This document shows positions 16,809-24,754 of a stretch of DNA of 64,000 bases, piece after piece. Position 1 is the first letter of the stretch; the number at the start of each line of letters is the position of its first letter. A program made the position numbers and the translations under genes. This DNA is from Streptomyces roseolus (GTDB lineage: Bacteria; Actinomycetota; Actinomycetes; Streptomycetales; Streptomycetaceae), in contig NZ_BMTV01000012.1 of assembly GCF_014649855.1 (NCBI RefSeq), positions 147,716 through 211,715 of the forward strand. Direction: 5' to 3'. Below the pieces are notes generated by a model that ran no database searches, was not told where the DNA came from, and saw only the letters and a program-made list of their open reading frames with translations.

Positions 16809-17117
16809 TTACTTCTCGATGATCGCGAGCACGTCGCGGGCCGAGAGGACGAGGTACTCGTCGCCGTTGTACTTCACCTCGGTGCCGCCGTACTTGCTGT
16901 AGAGCACGACGTCGCCGACCTTGACGTCGAGCGGCAGGCGCTCGCCGTTCTCGAAGCGGCCCGGGCCCACGGCGAGGACGGCGCCCTCCTGGGGCTTCTC
17001 CTTCGCGGTGTCCGGGATGACCAGGCCGGAGGCCGTGGTCTGCTCGGCGTCGAGCGGCTGGACCACGATGCGGTCCTCAAGCGGCTTGATGGCAACCTTG
17101 GAGCTGGCGGTCGTCAC
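16809..17117 (-). CDS. groES: Co-chaperonin GroES (Hsp10)
   Basis: 102 residues with the GroES core IKPLEDRIVVQPLDAEQTT, a mobile loop with TTASGLVIPDTA, and VLYSKYGGTEVKYNGDEYLVL. It caps the GroEL chamber. The start is a GTG or ATG near 17117 after a GGGGGAGG ribosome site. Two CIRCE operators and a promoter lie upstream, so HrcA-controlled heat-shock expression is expected. Confidence 0.97.
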   Translation of the reverse strand: MTTASSKVAIKPLEDRIVVQPLDAEQTTASGLVIPDTAKEKPQEGAVLAVGPGRFENGERLPLDVKVGDVVLYSKYGGTEVKYNGDEYLVLSARDVLAIIEK

Positions 17118-17218
17118 GATCCGACCTCCCCCTTCGGAGATCTCGCGGGGTTAACTGTCTGGGGTCGCGACCAGCTGGGATCCGTCGTCGCGGGTGCCGG
17201 ACCTGCCCGTCGCTGTCC

Positions 17219-17243
17219 TGGCACTCTCCGGTGGGGAGTGCCA
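17219..17243. promoter_or_regulatory. CIRCE operator 1 (HrcA site)
   Basis: TGGCACTC, 9 bp, GAGTGCCA. This is the CIRCE inverted repeat with the canonical 9-bp spacer, placed at the predicted transcription start of groES-groEL1. Confidence 0.9.
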
Positions 17244-17249
17244 GAGCCG

Positions 17250-17279
17250 AGACTATGACCGCGATTAGCACTCGGTCAA
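17250..17279 (-). promoter_or_regulatory. groES-groEL1 promoter
   Basis: On the minus strand TTGACC (17279-17274), 18 bp, then TAGTCT (17255-17250). The -35 lies within the spacer of CIRCE 2, and transcription would start inside CIRCE 1, so HrcA bound at either site should block it. The leader is about 125 nt. Confidence 0.75.
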
Positions 17280-17291
17280 GCGGAGTGCCAA
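17265..17291. promoter_or_regulatory. CIRCE operator 2 (HrcA site)
   Basis: TTAGCACTC, 9 bp, GAGTGCCAA. It matches the CIRCE consensus in 8 of 9 positions of one arm and all of the other, and overlaps the groES -35 element. Confidence 0.92.
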
Positions 17292-17397
17292 TTCCTCACT
17301 CCGTGGCGGCCCCCGGGAGGTCCCGGCGGAGCCGCGGTCGGGTCTCGATCCGGGAAACGCGCGCGCGGAGTTCCGGGTTCCGTACGAGGGTGCGGGG

Positions 17398-17943
17398 ATG
17401 GACCCGTCCCGTCCCCCCACCGCCTTCGACGTCGTCCTCGCCGTGGTGCTGCTCGTGGTCGACGCCGCCGCGCTGGGGATGCTCCTGTTCCTGTCGGCGC
17501 TCGCGGCGCTGGGCTCGGGCGCCCCGGAGCACCCCGGGCAGCGGGCCGCGAGCGTCCCGTCGCCCTGGTGGCTCGTGGCGGCGATGGCGCTGATCGCCCT
17601 GTCCGGCGTGGCACTGTGGCGCGGGGGGTGGTTCTGGGCGGGCGGGACGCAGATCGTCGTGGCGGTCCTGCTCGCCGGCGCCGCCCTGCTCTCCGTGGCC
17701 GAGGACCGGCTGCGCGAGGGCGCCTCCCGGCCCGGGGGGCGCCCCGCGCCCGGGGCGTCAGCGCCGGGGACGGTCCGCGCGGACGTCCTGCCCGTCCGGG
17801 CCGTGGTCCGTGACCCGCTCCACCGCCTTGCGGCCGAGCCGTTCGAGCGGGTCGACGGCGGAGGCGCAGCCGGTGAGGCCGAGGAGGAGGGCGGCGATCA
17901 CGAGCGGCCGGAGCCGGTTCGACCCGGGCCCGCTCATACGTAG
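17398..17943 (+). CDS. Putative small membrane protein
   Basis: 181 codons from the ATG at 17398. The first 120 residues look like a real membrane protein with three hydrophobic helices (VVLAVVLLVVDAAALGMLLF, WWLVAAMALIALSGVALW, GGTQIVVAVLLAGAALLSV). The last 60 residues are hydrophilic and low in complexity, and lie completely antisense to the small lipoprotein gene at 17758-17937. There is no recognisable family. The N-terminal part is better supported than the tail. Confidence 0.5.
   Translation: MDPSRPPTAFDVVLAVVLLVVDAAALGMLLFLSALAALGSGAPEHPGQRAASVPSPWWLVAAMALIALSGVALWRGGWFWAGGTQIVVAVLLAGAALLSVAEDRLREGASRPGGRPAPGASAPGTVRADVLPVRAVVRDPLHRLAAEPFERVDGGGAAGEAEEEGGDHERPEPVRPGPAHT
17758..17937 (-). 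CDS. Small lipoprotein, unknown function
   Basis: 59 residues: a basic start, a hydrophobic stretch LRPLVIAALLLGLTGCASAV with a lipobox LTGC, then a short charged tail. Its ATG overlaps the stop of the polysaccharide deacetylase gene as ATGA (4 bp), which argues for translational coupling and a shared envelope function. The whole gene lies opposite the 3' end of the plus-strand frame at 17398. There is no known family. Confidence 0.6.
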   Translation of the reverse strand: MSGPGSNRLRPLVIAALLLGLTGCASAVDPLERLGRKAVERVTDHGPDGQDVRADRPRR

Positions 17944-18860
17944 TCCTCCAGCTTGGCGACGGCGTATCCCTTCGAGGTGATCACGTTCATCACCCGCCGG
18001 ATCATGTCCGGCATGCTGCCCTTCCAGTCCTCCTCGCCGCGGAAGTGGGTGAGGACGATGTCGCCGGGGTGCAGGTCCCGGTCCCACTCGCGCCACTCCA
18101 TGTGGTCGGAGAAGGCCTCGGAGGCCCAGAGCGGGACGGCCTTGACGCCGCACGCCTTCGCGGCGCGCAGGGTGTCCTCGTTGTAGTTGCCGTACGGCGG
18201 CCGGAAGAGCTCGGGGCGCTCGCCGTACTTCTTCTCGATGACGTCCTGCATCCCGCAGATCTCCCGCTTCTGGCGGGCGTAGGAGAGGCCGGGCAGGTAC
18301 TTGTGGTTCAGGGTGTGGTTGTGGAGGGCGACCCCGCGCGGCTGCGACTTCCGCATCTTCGCGAAGTAGCCGTAGTCGTCGCTGATCACGTAGTCGCTGA
18401 GGAAGGCGCTGTACGGGATGTCGAGGTCGGCCATCATCCGGATGAGTTCGGGGTCCTTCTCGGCACCGTCGTCGATCGTCAGGAAGACGACCTTCTCCTT
18501 GGTGGGGACGGTGGTGAAGACGGGCGGCAGGCCCTCGCCGTCGGTCTCGAAGCCCTTGCGGGTGGTGATCCTCGGCTTGGTCTTCGGCGGGGCGGGTGCT
18601 TCGAGGGGGGCCAGCTTGAGCCCCCACTTCTTCGCGGCGGCGGCCCGTGCCGCCCGCCGCTTCGCCAGGGCCGCCTCCTTCTCCCGGGCGAGCTGGGCGG
18701 CGGTCTTCGCCGGGGCCTGCTGGCCGGCGGCGGGGGCGGGGGCGCCCGCGGCGGCCCGTCCGGGGCCGTCGGCGCCGCCGGAGCAGGCCGCGGTGGAGGT
18801 GAGCGCGGCGACGAGGAGCGCGGCACCCAGGGCACGACGCGAAGGACCCTTTGCCATCAT
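17934..18860 (-). CDS. Polysaccharide deacetylase lipoprotein (NodB fold)
   Basis: About 308 residues. The signal peptide has a lipobox (TAAC, Cys near residue 26) followed by an Ala/Pro-rich linker and a Lys/Arg-rich helix. The NodB domain has the first metal/catalytic motif in VVFLTIDDGAEKDPE, the metal histidines in HNHTLNH, RPPYGNYN, and LHPGDIVLTHF near the end. Members remove N- or O-acetyl groups from cell-wall or capsular sugars. The start codon is one of two adjacent ATGs (18860 or 18857) after an AAGGAAG site. A close paralogue lies at 22505, and both proteins end in LEDYV. Confidence 0.9.
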   Translation of the reverse strand: MMAKGPSRRALGAALLVAALTSTAACSGGADGPGRAAAGAPAPAAGQQAPAKTAAQLAREKEAALAKRRAARAAAAKKWGLKLAPLEAPAPPKTKPRITTRKGFETDGEGLPPVFTTVPTKEKVVFLTIDDGAEKDPELIRMMADLDIPYSAFLSDYVISDDYGYFAKMRKSQPRGVALHNHTLNHKYLPGLSYARQKREICGMQDVIEKKYGERPELFRPPYGNYNEDTLRAAKACGVKAVPLWASEAFSDHMEWREWDRDLHPGDIVLTHFRGEEDWKGSMPDMIRRVMNVITSKGYAVAKLEDYV

Positions 18861-18983
18861 TTCTTCCTTTTGTCGTACGACCGGTATGGCGCCGCATCCT
18901 GTCAGCGCGGCCCGCCCGACCGGCCGCGACACCGCCGTACCGGCCCCACCGTCCCCCGCCCGGCCCACAGGGAGAATGGGACG

Positions 18984-20159
18984 GTGACCGACCTCGCCGC
19001 CTTCACCGCCCTGCTCGCCCCCGAGGGCCAGGCCCTCCTCGCCGCCCTGCGCGACTACGACCCCGCCCAGGAGCTGGCGGTCGCCTCCCGGCTGCGCCGC
19101 GACCACCCCGCCGAGCTGGTCTCGGCCGCCCTCGGGCAGGCCCGGCTGCGGCAGCGCGCGGTGGCGAAGTTCGGCGCCGAGGACGCGTACCGCATGTACT
19201 TCACGCCGAACGGCGTCGAGCAGTCCACCCGCGCGACCGTCGGCGCCTACCGCGCGAACCGGCTCAAGGCCCTCGGCGTCGGCTCGGTCGCCGACCTCTG
19301 CTCCGGCGTCGGCGGCGACGCGCTCGCGCTCGCCCGCGCCGGCATCTCCGTCCTCGCCGTCGACCGCGATCCGCTCACCGCCGAGGTCGCCCGCGCCAAC
19401 GCCGCCGCGCTCGGCCTCGACGGCCTGATCGAGGTGCGGTGCGCCGACGTCACCGAGATCGACACGACACCGTACGACGCCGTCTTCGTCGACCCCGCCC
19501 GACGCGGCGGCCGGGGCCGCGTCTTCGACCCGGAGGCCTACTCGCCGCCGCTCTCCTGGGCCGTGGAGGCCGCCCGCGAGGCCCCGCGCGCCGCCCTGAA
19601 GATCGCCCCCGGCATCCCGCACGAGACCGTCCCCGACGAGGCGGAGGCCGAGTGGATCTCGGACGGCGGGGACGTGAAGGAGGCCGTCCTCTGGTTCGGT
19701 ACGGAGCCGGGCGCGCGCCGCGCCACCCTGCTGCCCTCCGGCGCAAGCCTCACCGGCCGGGGCCTGCCCGACCCGGCGGTCCGCCCCGTCGGCCGCTACC
19801 TCTACGAGCCCGACGGCGCCGTCATCCGCGCCCACCTGGTCGCCGAGGCCGCCGAGGAGCTGGACGGCGGCCTGATCGACGCGACGATCGCCTACGTCAC
19901 CGCGGACGAGTTGCGCCCCACCCCGTACGCCGCCGCCTACGAGATCACCGACGAGCTGCCCTTCAACCTCAAGAAGCTGAAGGCCCTGCTGCGCGAGCGC
20001 GAGGTCGGCAACCTGACGGTGAAGAAGCGCGGCTCGGCCGTCGAGCCCGAGGAGATCCGCCGCAAGGTGCGGCCCAAGGGCCCGAACGCGGCGACGGTCC
20101 TGCTCACACGTGTCGCGGGGGCCCCGACGATGCTGATCGGCCGGCCGGCACGAGCCTGA
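18984..20159 (+). CDS. SAM-dependent methyltransferase with THUMP-like C-terminal domain
   Basis: 391 residues. After an N-terminal helical part (about residues 1-85) there is a class I methyltransferase fold: VADLCSGVGGDALALARAG binds SAM, VLAVDRDPLTAEVA follows, and motif IV is VFVDPARRGGRGR, a DPxR-type active site. The C-terminal region (LPFNLKKLKALLREREVGNL and VKKRGSAVEPEEIRRK) is the THUMP-like domain of this family. An RNA-base methyltransferase role is likely but the target is unknown. The GTG at 18984 is 6 nt after a -10-like GAGAAT, so it is probably leaderless. Confidence 0.88.
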   Translation: MTDLAAFTALLAPEGQALLAALRDYDPAQELAVASRLRRDHPAELVSAALGQARLRQRAVAKFGAEDAYRMYFTPNGVEQSTRATVGAYRANRLKALGVGSVADLCSGVGGDALALARAGISVLAVDRDPLTAEVARANAAALGLDGLIEVRCADVTEIDTTPYDAVFVDPARRGGRGRVFDPEAYSPPLSWAVEAAREAPRAALKIAPGIPHETVPDEAEAEWISDGGDVKEAVLWFGTEPGARRATLLPSGASLTGRGLPDPAVRPVGRYLYEPDGAVIRAHLVAEAAEELDGGLIDATIAYVTADELRPTPYAAAYEITDELPFNLKKLKALLREREVGNLTVKKRGSAVEPEEIRRKVRPKGPNAATVLLTRVAGAPTMLIGRPARA

Positions 20160-20760
20160 CCGCCGTCCGGTAGTGCCCGACGGCCTTGAAGAGCCCGATC
20201 AGACCGTTGATCCAGAGGATGAGCGCGACGCCCATGCCGTACGCGACCAGGCCGTAGCCGTCCGCCGGGTCGGCCCCGGCGGGCACGGCGAAGCCGGTCC
20301 ACAGCCCCAGACCGCACAGGACGGCGGAGACCGCCATCCAGCAGGCGCTCGCGACGGGCGCCCGCAGCCGCGCGTCCGTCGGCCCGTGCCGGTCCAGGGC
20401 GGCCCAGCCGAGCAGCCGTGCGCGCACCACGCGGTCGCGGCGCACCCCGCGCACCGCGAGCCAGACGCCCGGGACCATCACCCCGAGGCCGAGGACGGCG
20501 ACGACCAGCCCGACGAAGAAGGTGATCGGGTCGAGGACCGCCCCCTGGCCGAGGTCGACGAGCAGCACGCCGACCATGCCCCAGCCGAGCTGGAGCACCA
20601 GCACCGCCCCGGCGAACAGCGCGAACCTCCCCCCGCCGAGCAGCCTCCGGGTCAACTCCCCCACCGCCAGCGCCCGGTCCGCGAGCAGTGCCTCCCGGTC
20701 GGGCCAGCTGCGGAGCTCGGCGGGCGGGGGCGGCGGGGGCAGGGGCATGCGCGGGGACAT
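20104..20760 (-). CDS. Membrane protein, unknown function
   Basis: 218 residues from the ATG at 20760 (an alternative start lies 9 bp upstream). The cytosolic N-terminus has a run of eight prolines, then helices FALFAGAVLVLQLGWGMVGV, ITFFVGLVVAVLGLGVMVPG and two more after residue 140 (ACWMAVSAVLCGLGLWTGF and YGMGVALILWINGLIGLF). No family recognised. The 3' end overlaps the convergent methyltransferase gene by 56 bp. It follows the ECF42 sigma gene by 10 bp and may be transcribed with it. Confidence 0.7.
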   Translation of the reverse strand: MSPRMPLPPPPPPAELRSWPDREALLADRALAVGELTRRLLGGGRFALFAGAVLVLQLGWGMVGVLLVDLGQGAVLDPITFFVGLVVAVLGLGVMVPGVWLAVRGVRRDRVVRARLLGWAALDRHGPTDARLRAPVASACWMAVSAVLCGLGLWTGFAVPAGADPADGYGLVAYGMGVALILWINGLIGLFKAVGHYRTAVRLVPAGRSASSGPPRHV

Positions 20761-20770
20761 ACGCAGCACC

Positions 20771-22018
20771 CTAGGCCGTCCCTTCCCCCAACTCCCTTTC
20801 GCGTCCCCGCAGCAGCGCCCGCTCCCGCTCGTTCCGGGTCAGTTCCGCCGCCCGCGCGAACTCGGCCCGCGCCTCCGCGACCCGGCCCAGCCGGGCGAGC
20901 AGGTCACCGCGGACGCTGGGCAGCAAGTGGTAGCGGTCCAGGGCGGGTTCGGCGGCGAGCGCGTCGACGATCGGGAGCGCGGCGGCCGGGCCCTCGGCCA
21001 TCGAGACGGCCACCGCCCGGTTCAGCTCGACCACCGGCGACGGGGCCAGCTCCATCAGCCGGCCGTACAGTCCGGCGATGGTCGTCCAGTCGGTCTCCCC
21101 GTACGAGGCCGCCCGCGCGTGGCAGGCGGCGATCGCGGCCTGGAGGGCGTACGGGCCGTAGCGGCGTCCGTCTCCGGCACGGGCGAGGGCGGCGTAGCCG
21201 CGCCGGACGAGGAGACGGTTCCAGCGCCGCCGGTCCTGCTCGGCGAGGAGCACCGGACGGCCGTCGGGGCCGGTGCGTGCGGGGACGCGGGAGGCCTGGA
21301 GTTCGAGGAGCGCGGCGAGGCCGTGGACCTCGCTCTCGCCCGGCATGAGGGCGGCGAGCCCGCGGGCGAGCCGGAGCGCGTCCTCGCAGAGCCCGGGCCG
21401 CAGCAGGTCGTCGCCCGCGGTGGCCGCGTACCCCTCGTTGAAGACGAGGTAGACGACCTCCAGGACGGAGCCGAGCCGGGCGGCCCGGTCCTCCCCGTAC
21501 GGCACCTCGAAGGCCACCCCCGCCTTCGCGAGCGCCCGCTTGGCACGGGTGATCCGGGCGGCGACGGTGGCCTCCGGGACGAGGAAGGCGCGGGCGATCT
21601 CGTCCGTCCGCAGCCCGCCGACGAGCCGCAGGGTGAGCGCCGCCCGCGCCTCGGCGGAGAGCACCGGGTGGCAGGTGGTGAAGACGAGCCGCAGCACGTC
21701 GTCGTCGATGTCCCCGGGGCCGGAGGGCTCGGGGTCGTACGCCTCCCCGGGCAGGCTCCGGCCGACCTCGGCGAGCTTGCGCGCGTACGTCTCGCGGCGC
21801 CGCACGAGGTCGACGGCCCGGTGCTTGGCGGTGGCCGTCAGCCAGGCCCCGGGCCGGTCCGGGACGCCGTCGCGCCGCCACCGCTCCAGCGCGGCGACGA
21901 GGGCGTCCTGGGCGATCTCCTCGGCGATGCCGACGTCCCGGACGATCCGCGTCACCGTGGCGATGATCCGCGCCGACTCCATCCGGAAGACCGTCTCCAG
22001 CGTGCTCTCCACCGTCAC
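20771..22018 (-). CDS. ECF42-type RNA polymerase sigma factor (first copy)
   Basis: 415 residues, about twice a normal ECF sigma factor. Region 2 is in IVRDVGIAEEIAQDALVAAL and region 4 in LRTDEIARAFLVPEATVAAR. After them comes the conserved extension with VLEVVYLVFNEGYAAT and TPR-like repeats to the end. This layout defines group ECF42, whose C-terminal extension is needed for activity and whose members are paired with DGPF/YCII genes. No anti-sigma gene is present. The DGPF gene lies directly upstream at 22044. A second pair lies at 61342-63065. Confidence 0.9.
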   Translation of the reverse strand: MTVESTLETVFRMESARIIATVTRIVRDVGIAEEIAQDALVAALERWRRDGVPDRPGAWLTATAKHRAVDLVRRRETYARKLAEVGRSLPGEAYDPEPSGPGDIDDDVLRLVFTTCHPVLSAEARAALTLRLVGGLRTDEIARAFLVPEATVAARITRAKRALAKAGVAFEVPYGEDRAARLGSVLEVVYLVFNEGYAATAGDDLLRPGLCEDALRLARGLAALMPGESEVHGLAALLELQASRVPARTGPDGRPVLLAEQDRRRWNRLLVRRGYAALARAGDGRRYGPYALQAAIAACHARAASYGETDWTTIAGLYGRLMELAPSPVVELNRAVAVSMAEGPAAALPIVDALAAEPALDRYHLLPSVRGDLLARLGRVAEARAEFARAAELTRNERERALLRGRERELGEGTA

Positions 22019-22043
22019 GCCTCATATGACAGCACGGCGCGGG

Positions 22044-22409
22044 TCAGCCCTCCGGCGTCTCCTCGACCTCGCGGACCTCCAGACCGACCTTCCAGTGCGG
22101 CGGGTGGACGGCGAGGAAGCGCTTCCCCCACTCGACGGCCTCCGCCATGTCCTTGCACTGGAGCATCGCGTAGCCGCCGACGACCTCCTTGGTCTCGGTG
22201 AAGGGGCCGTCCGTGAAGGACAGCTTCCCGTCCGACCAGGTGATGCGGGTGGCCTCGGCGGTCGGCTTCAGTCCTGCGGTGTCCACCATGGCGCCGGCCT
22301 TGGTGATCTCCTCGAAGAGGGCGCCCATCCGCTCCTCGAAGCCGGGGTCGGCGCTCTCCATGTCGATGGTGTTCTCCTCGATGCGGACGAGGGAGAGGAA
22401 GCGGGGCAT
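22044..22409 (-). CDS. DGPF/YCII-domain protein paired with ECF42 (first copy)
   Basis: 121 residues, YCII-related ferredoxin-like fold. It contains FTDGPFTETKEVVGGYAML, with the DGPF signature. Such proteins accompany ECF42 sigma factors and are usually their regulatory targets or signalling partners; the mechanism is not established. The ATG at 22409 has AGGAGT upstream and fits the family start (MPRFLSLVR). The sigma gene follows 25 bp downstream. Confidence 0.88.
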   Translation of the reverse strand: MPRFLSLVRIEENTIDMESADPGFEERMGALFEEITKAGAMVDTAGLKPTAEATRITWSDGKLSFTDGPFTETKEVVGGYAMLQCKDMAEAVEWGKRFLAVHPPHWKVGLEVREVEETPEG

Positions 22410-22504
22410 GGTGACTCCTGGGGGTGCGGGGGCGGGGCCGTTCCCCGCCTTCCACACCTACGTCGAACGGGCCGGGCGCGCATCGACACCGCGTCGGACT
22501 TTTC

Positions 22505-23347
22505 TCAGACGTAGTCTTCCAGGCGGGCCACCGTGAAGCCCTGCTCCTGGATCTTCCGCAGCATCGTCGCCGTCATCTCGGTCATCGTGCGGCCCTTGAG
22601 CTCGCCGGGGCCGCGGAAGTGGGCGAGGACGATGTCGCCGGGGTGGAGCTTCCGGTCGCCGCGCTGGTACTGCATGTCCTTGATCTGCATGGACTCGCGC
22701 CAGAGGACGATCGCGTCGACGCCGCAGGTGCCGGCGGCGGCGCGGGTGGCCTCGTTCCAGTTGCCGAACGGCGGGCGGAAGAGGCGCGGGGCGGTGCCGT
22801 ACCGCTTCCGCAGCCTCTCCTGCTGTCCGCAGATCTCGCGGCGCTGGGCCTCCGGGGAGAGGGTGCGCAGGTTCGGGTGGGTGAGGGTGTGGTTGGCGAC
22901 GCCGTGGCCCTGGGCGACGAGCGGCTCGAAGTAGCCGTAGTCGCCGCTGATCGCCGAGTCGGTGAGGAACATCGTGAAGGGGACGTCGAGCTCGTCCATC
23001 ATCCGCACGAACTCGGGGTCCTTCTCGGCCCCGTCGTCGATGGTGAGGAAGACGACCTTGTCGGTGGTCGGGACGTCGCTGATCACCGGGACCGGGCCGC
23101 CCCGCTTCCGCTGCACCGGCTTGACGGCGGGCGGGGCGGGCGGCGCGGGCAGGGGCTCGATCCCCCACGTGCGGTACGCGGCAGCCCTGGCCGCCTCCGG
23201 GGCGGGCGCCGGTTCCGGGGCGGCGGTCGTCTTCGAGGGCGTCGCCGGGGCGGGGGCGGCCGCCGGGGGCGGGGCCTCGGCCGTGCAACCCGTCATCAGG
23301 AGGGCCACCGCGGTCAGCGCCGCCCACACCGCGATCTGCTTCTTCAC
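22505..23347 (-). CDS. Polysaccharide deacetylase lipoprotein (second paralogue)
   Basis: 280 residues. The signal peptide ends in a lipobox MTGC (Cys near residue 21), then a Pro/Ala-rich linker, then a NodB domain with VVFLTIDDGAEKDPEFVRMM, HGVANHTLTHP, RPPFGNWNEA and LHPGDIVLAHFRGPGELKG. It shares the TIDDGAEKDPE block and the LEDYV end with the gene at 17934, so the two arose by duplication. A cell-surface sugar deacetylase role is inferred. The ATG is at 23347. Confidence 0.9.
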   Translation of the reverse strand: MKKQIAVWAALTAVALLMTGCTAEAPPPAAAPAPATPSKTTAAPEPAPAPEAARAAAYRTWGIEPLPAPPAPPAVKPVQRKRGGPVPVISDVPTTDKVVFLTIDDGAEKDPEFVRMMDELDVPFTMFLTDSAISGDYGYFEPLVAQGHGVANHTLTHPNLRTLSPEAQRREICGQQERLRKRYGTAPRLFRPPFGNWNEATRAAAGTCGVDAIVLWRESMQIKDMQYQRGDRKLHPGDIVLAHFRGPGELKGRTMTEMTATMLRKIQEQGFTVARLEDYV

Positions 23348-23402
23348 GGGCTGTGGGATGCCCGATCCGATCGAAAGGTTGCCCGATCGCCGAACTATTC
23401 GC

Positions 23403-23657
23403 CTATTCGACCGATTCGAAACGCCAGCGGTGCACCGGACGGGTGATCAGTTCCGCGTCCGGCTCCGGCAGCTCGGGCAGCTCGGCGTCAAGGGCGTCCG
23501 CCTCCCACCAGGTGAGGACGAGGACCCGGTCCTGGGGGGCGCGGAGGACCTCCCGGCGGAGCGGCTCGCGCGCCAGGACCCGGGCCCGCGCCCACTCCAG
23601 GAGCTCGGCGCCGCGGCCCTGCACGGCCCGGGCCTCCCACATCAGGGCGACCCTCAC
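23403..23657 (-). CDS. Conserved small protein coupled to tsaD, unknown function
   Basis: 84 residues starting at a GTG whose GTGA overlaps the tsaD stop by 4 bp. It contains VLVLTWWEADALDAELPELP and ends in HRWRFESVE, suggesting a small soluble antibiotic-biosynthesis-monooxygenase-like (dimeric alpha/beta) fold, but I cannot assign it. Coupling suggests co-expression with the t6A genes. Confidence 0.65.
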   Translation of the reverse strand: MRVALMWEARAVQGRGAELLEWARARVLAREPLRREVLRAPQDRVLVLTWWEADALDAELPELPEPDAELITRPVHRWRFESVE

Positions 23658-24754
23658 GAGTACAGGTTCTCCTTGCTGATCTCGTGCACGTGGTCGTGGT
23701 CATGGGCGTGGGCGGGGACGTGCGGGTCGGTCACCGGGAGGGACGAGTCCGCCGAGAGCTCCAGGCCGGAGGCGGCCCTGCCCCGGGCGACCATCTCGGC
23801 GCCGAGCGCGGCGACCATCGCGCCGTTGTCGGTGCACAGGCCCGGCCGGGGCACCCGGAGCCGGATCCCGGCCCGCTCGCAGCGCTCCTCGGCCAGCGCC
23901 CGGAGCCGCGAGTTCGCGGCGACGCCGCCGCCGATCATCAGGTGGTCGACGCCCTCGTCCTTGCAGGCCCGGACGGCCTTGCGGGTGAGGACGTCGACGA
24001 CGGCCTCCTGGAAGGAGGCGGCCACGTCCCGCACCGGCACCTCCTCGCCGGCCGCCCGCTTCGCCTCGATCCAGCGGGCCACGGCGGTCTTGAGTCCGGA
24101 GAAGGAGAAGTCGTACGCCGGGTCCTTGGCGCCGCTCAGGCCGCGCGGGAAGGCGATGGCGGCCGGGTCGCCCTCCCTGGCGAGCCGGTCGATGACCGGG
24201 CCGCCGGGGAAGCCCAGGTCGAGGACGCGGGCGATCTTGTCGAAGGCCTCGCCGGCCGCGTCGTCGATCGTCGCGCCCAGCGGCCGCACGTCGGAGGTGA
24301 TGTCGGTGGAGAGCAGCAGCGAGGAGTGCCCGCCGGAGACGAGCAGCGCCATCGTCGGCTCGGGCAGCCTGCCGTGCTCCAGCTGGTCGACGCAGATGTG
24401 CGAGGCCAGGTGGTTGACGCCGTACAGCGGCTTGCCCAGCGCGTAGGCGTACGCCTTGGCGGCGGAGACGCCGACGAGCAGGGCGCCCGCGAGGCCGGGG
24501 CCCGCGGTGACCGCGATGCCGTCGAGGTCCTTGGCGGAGACGCCGGCGGTCTTCAGGGCCCGCTCGATCGTCGGGACCATCGCCTCCAGGTGGGCCCGGG
24601 AGGCGATCTCGGGCACGACGCCGCCGAAGCGGGCGTGGGTGTCGACGCTGGAGGCCACGGCGTCGGCGAGCAGGGTGGTGCCGTGCACGATGCCGACGCC
24701 GGTCTCGTCGCAGGAGGTCTCGATGCCGAGCACGAGGGGTTCGTCAGCAGCCAT
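23654..24754 (-). CDS. tsaD: tRNA threonylcarbamoyltransferase TsaD
   Basis: 366 residues. TsaD transfers threonylcarbamoyl from its AMP donor to A37 of ANN-decoding tRNAs (t6A), with TsaB and TsaE. It has LGIETSCDETGVGIV at the N-terminus, the metal-binding histidines in GVNHLASHI, LLVSGGHSSLLL, and the C-terminal IGGGVAANSRLRALAEER and CTDNGAMVAALGAEM. The tail has an extra Asp/His-rich stretch (DPHVPAHAHDHDHVHEI). The ATG overlaps the rimI stop by 1 nt. The operon order is tsaB-rimI-tsaD-84-residue gene. Confidence 0.97.
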   Translation of the reverse strand: MAADEPLVLGIETSCDETGVGIVHGTTLLADAVASSVDTHARFGGVVPEIASRAHLEAMVPTIERALKTAGVSAKDLDGIAVTAGPGLAGALLVGVSAAKAYAYALGKPLYGVNHLASHICVDQLEHGRLPEPTMALLVSGGHSSLLLSTDITSDVRPLGATIDDAAGEAFDKIARVLDLGFPGGPVIDRLAREGDPAAIAFPRGLSGAKDPAYDFSFSGLKTAVARWIEAKRAAGEEVPVRDVAASFQEAVVDVLTRKAVRACKDEGVDHLMIGGGVAANSRLRALAEERCERAGIRLRVPRPGLCTDNGAMVAALGAEMVARGRAASGLELSADSSLPVTDPHVPAHAHDHDHVHEISKENLYS

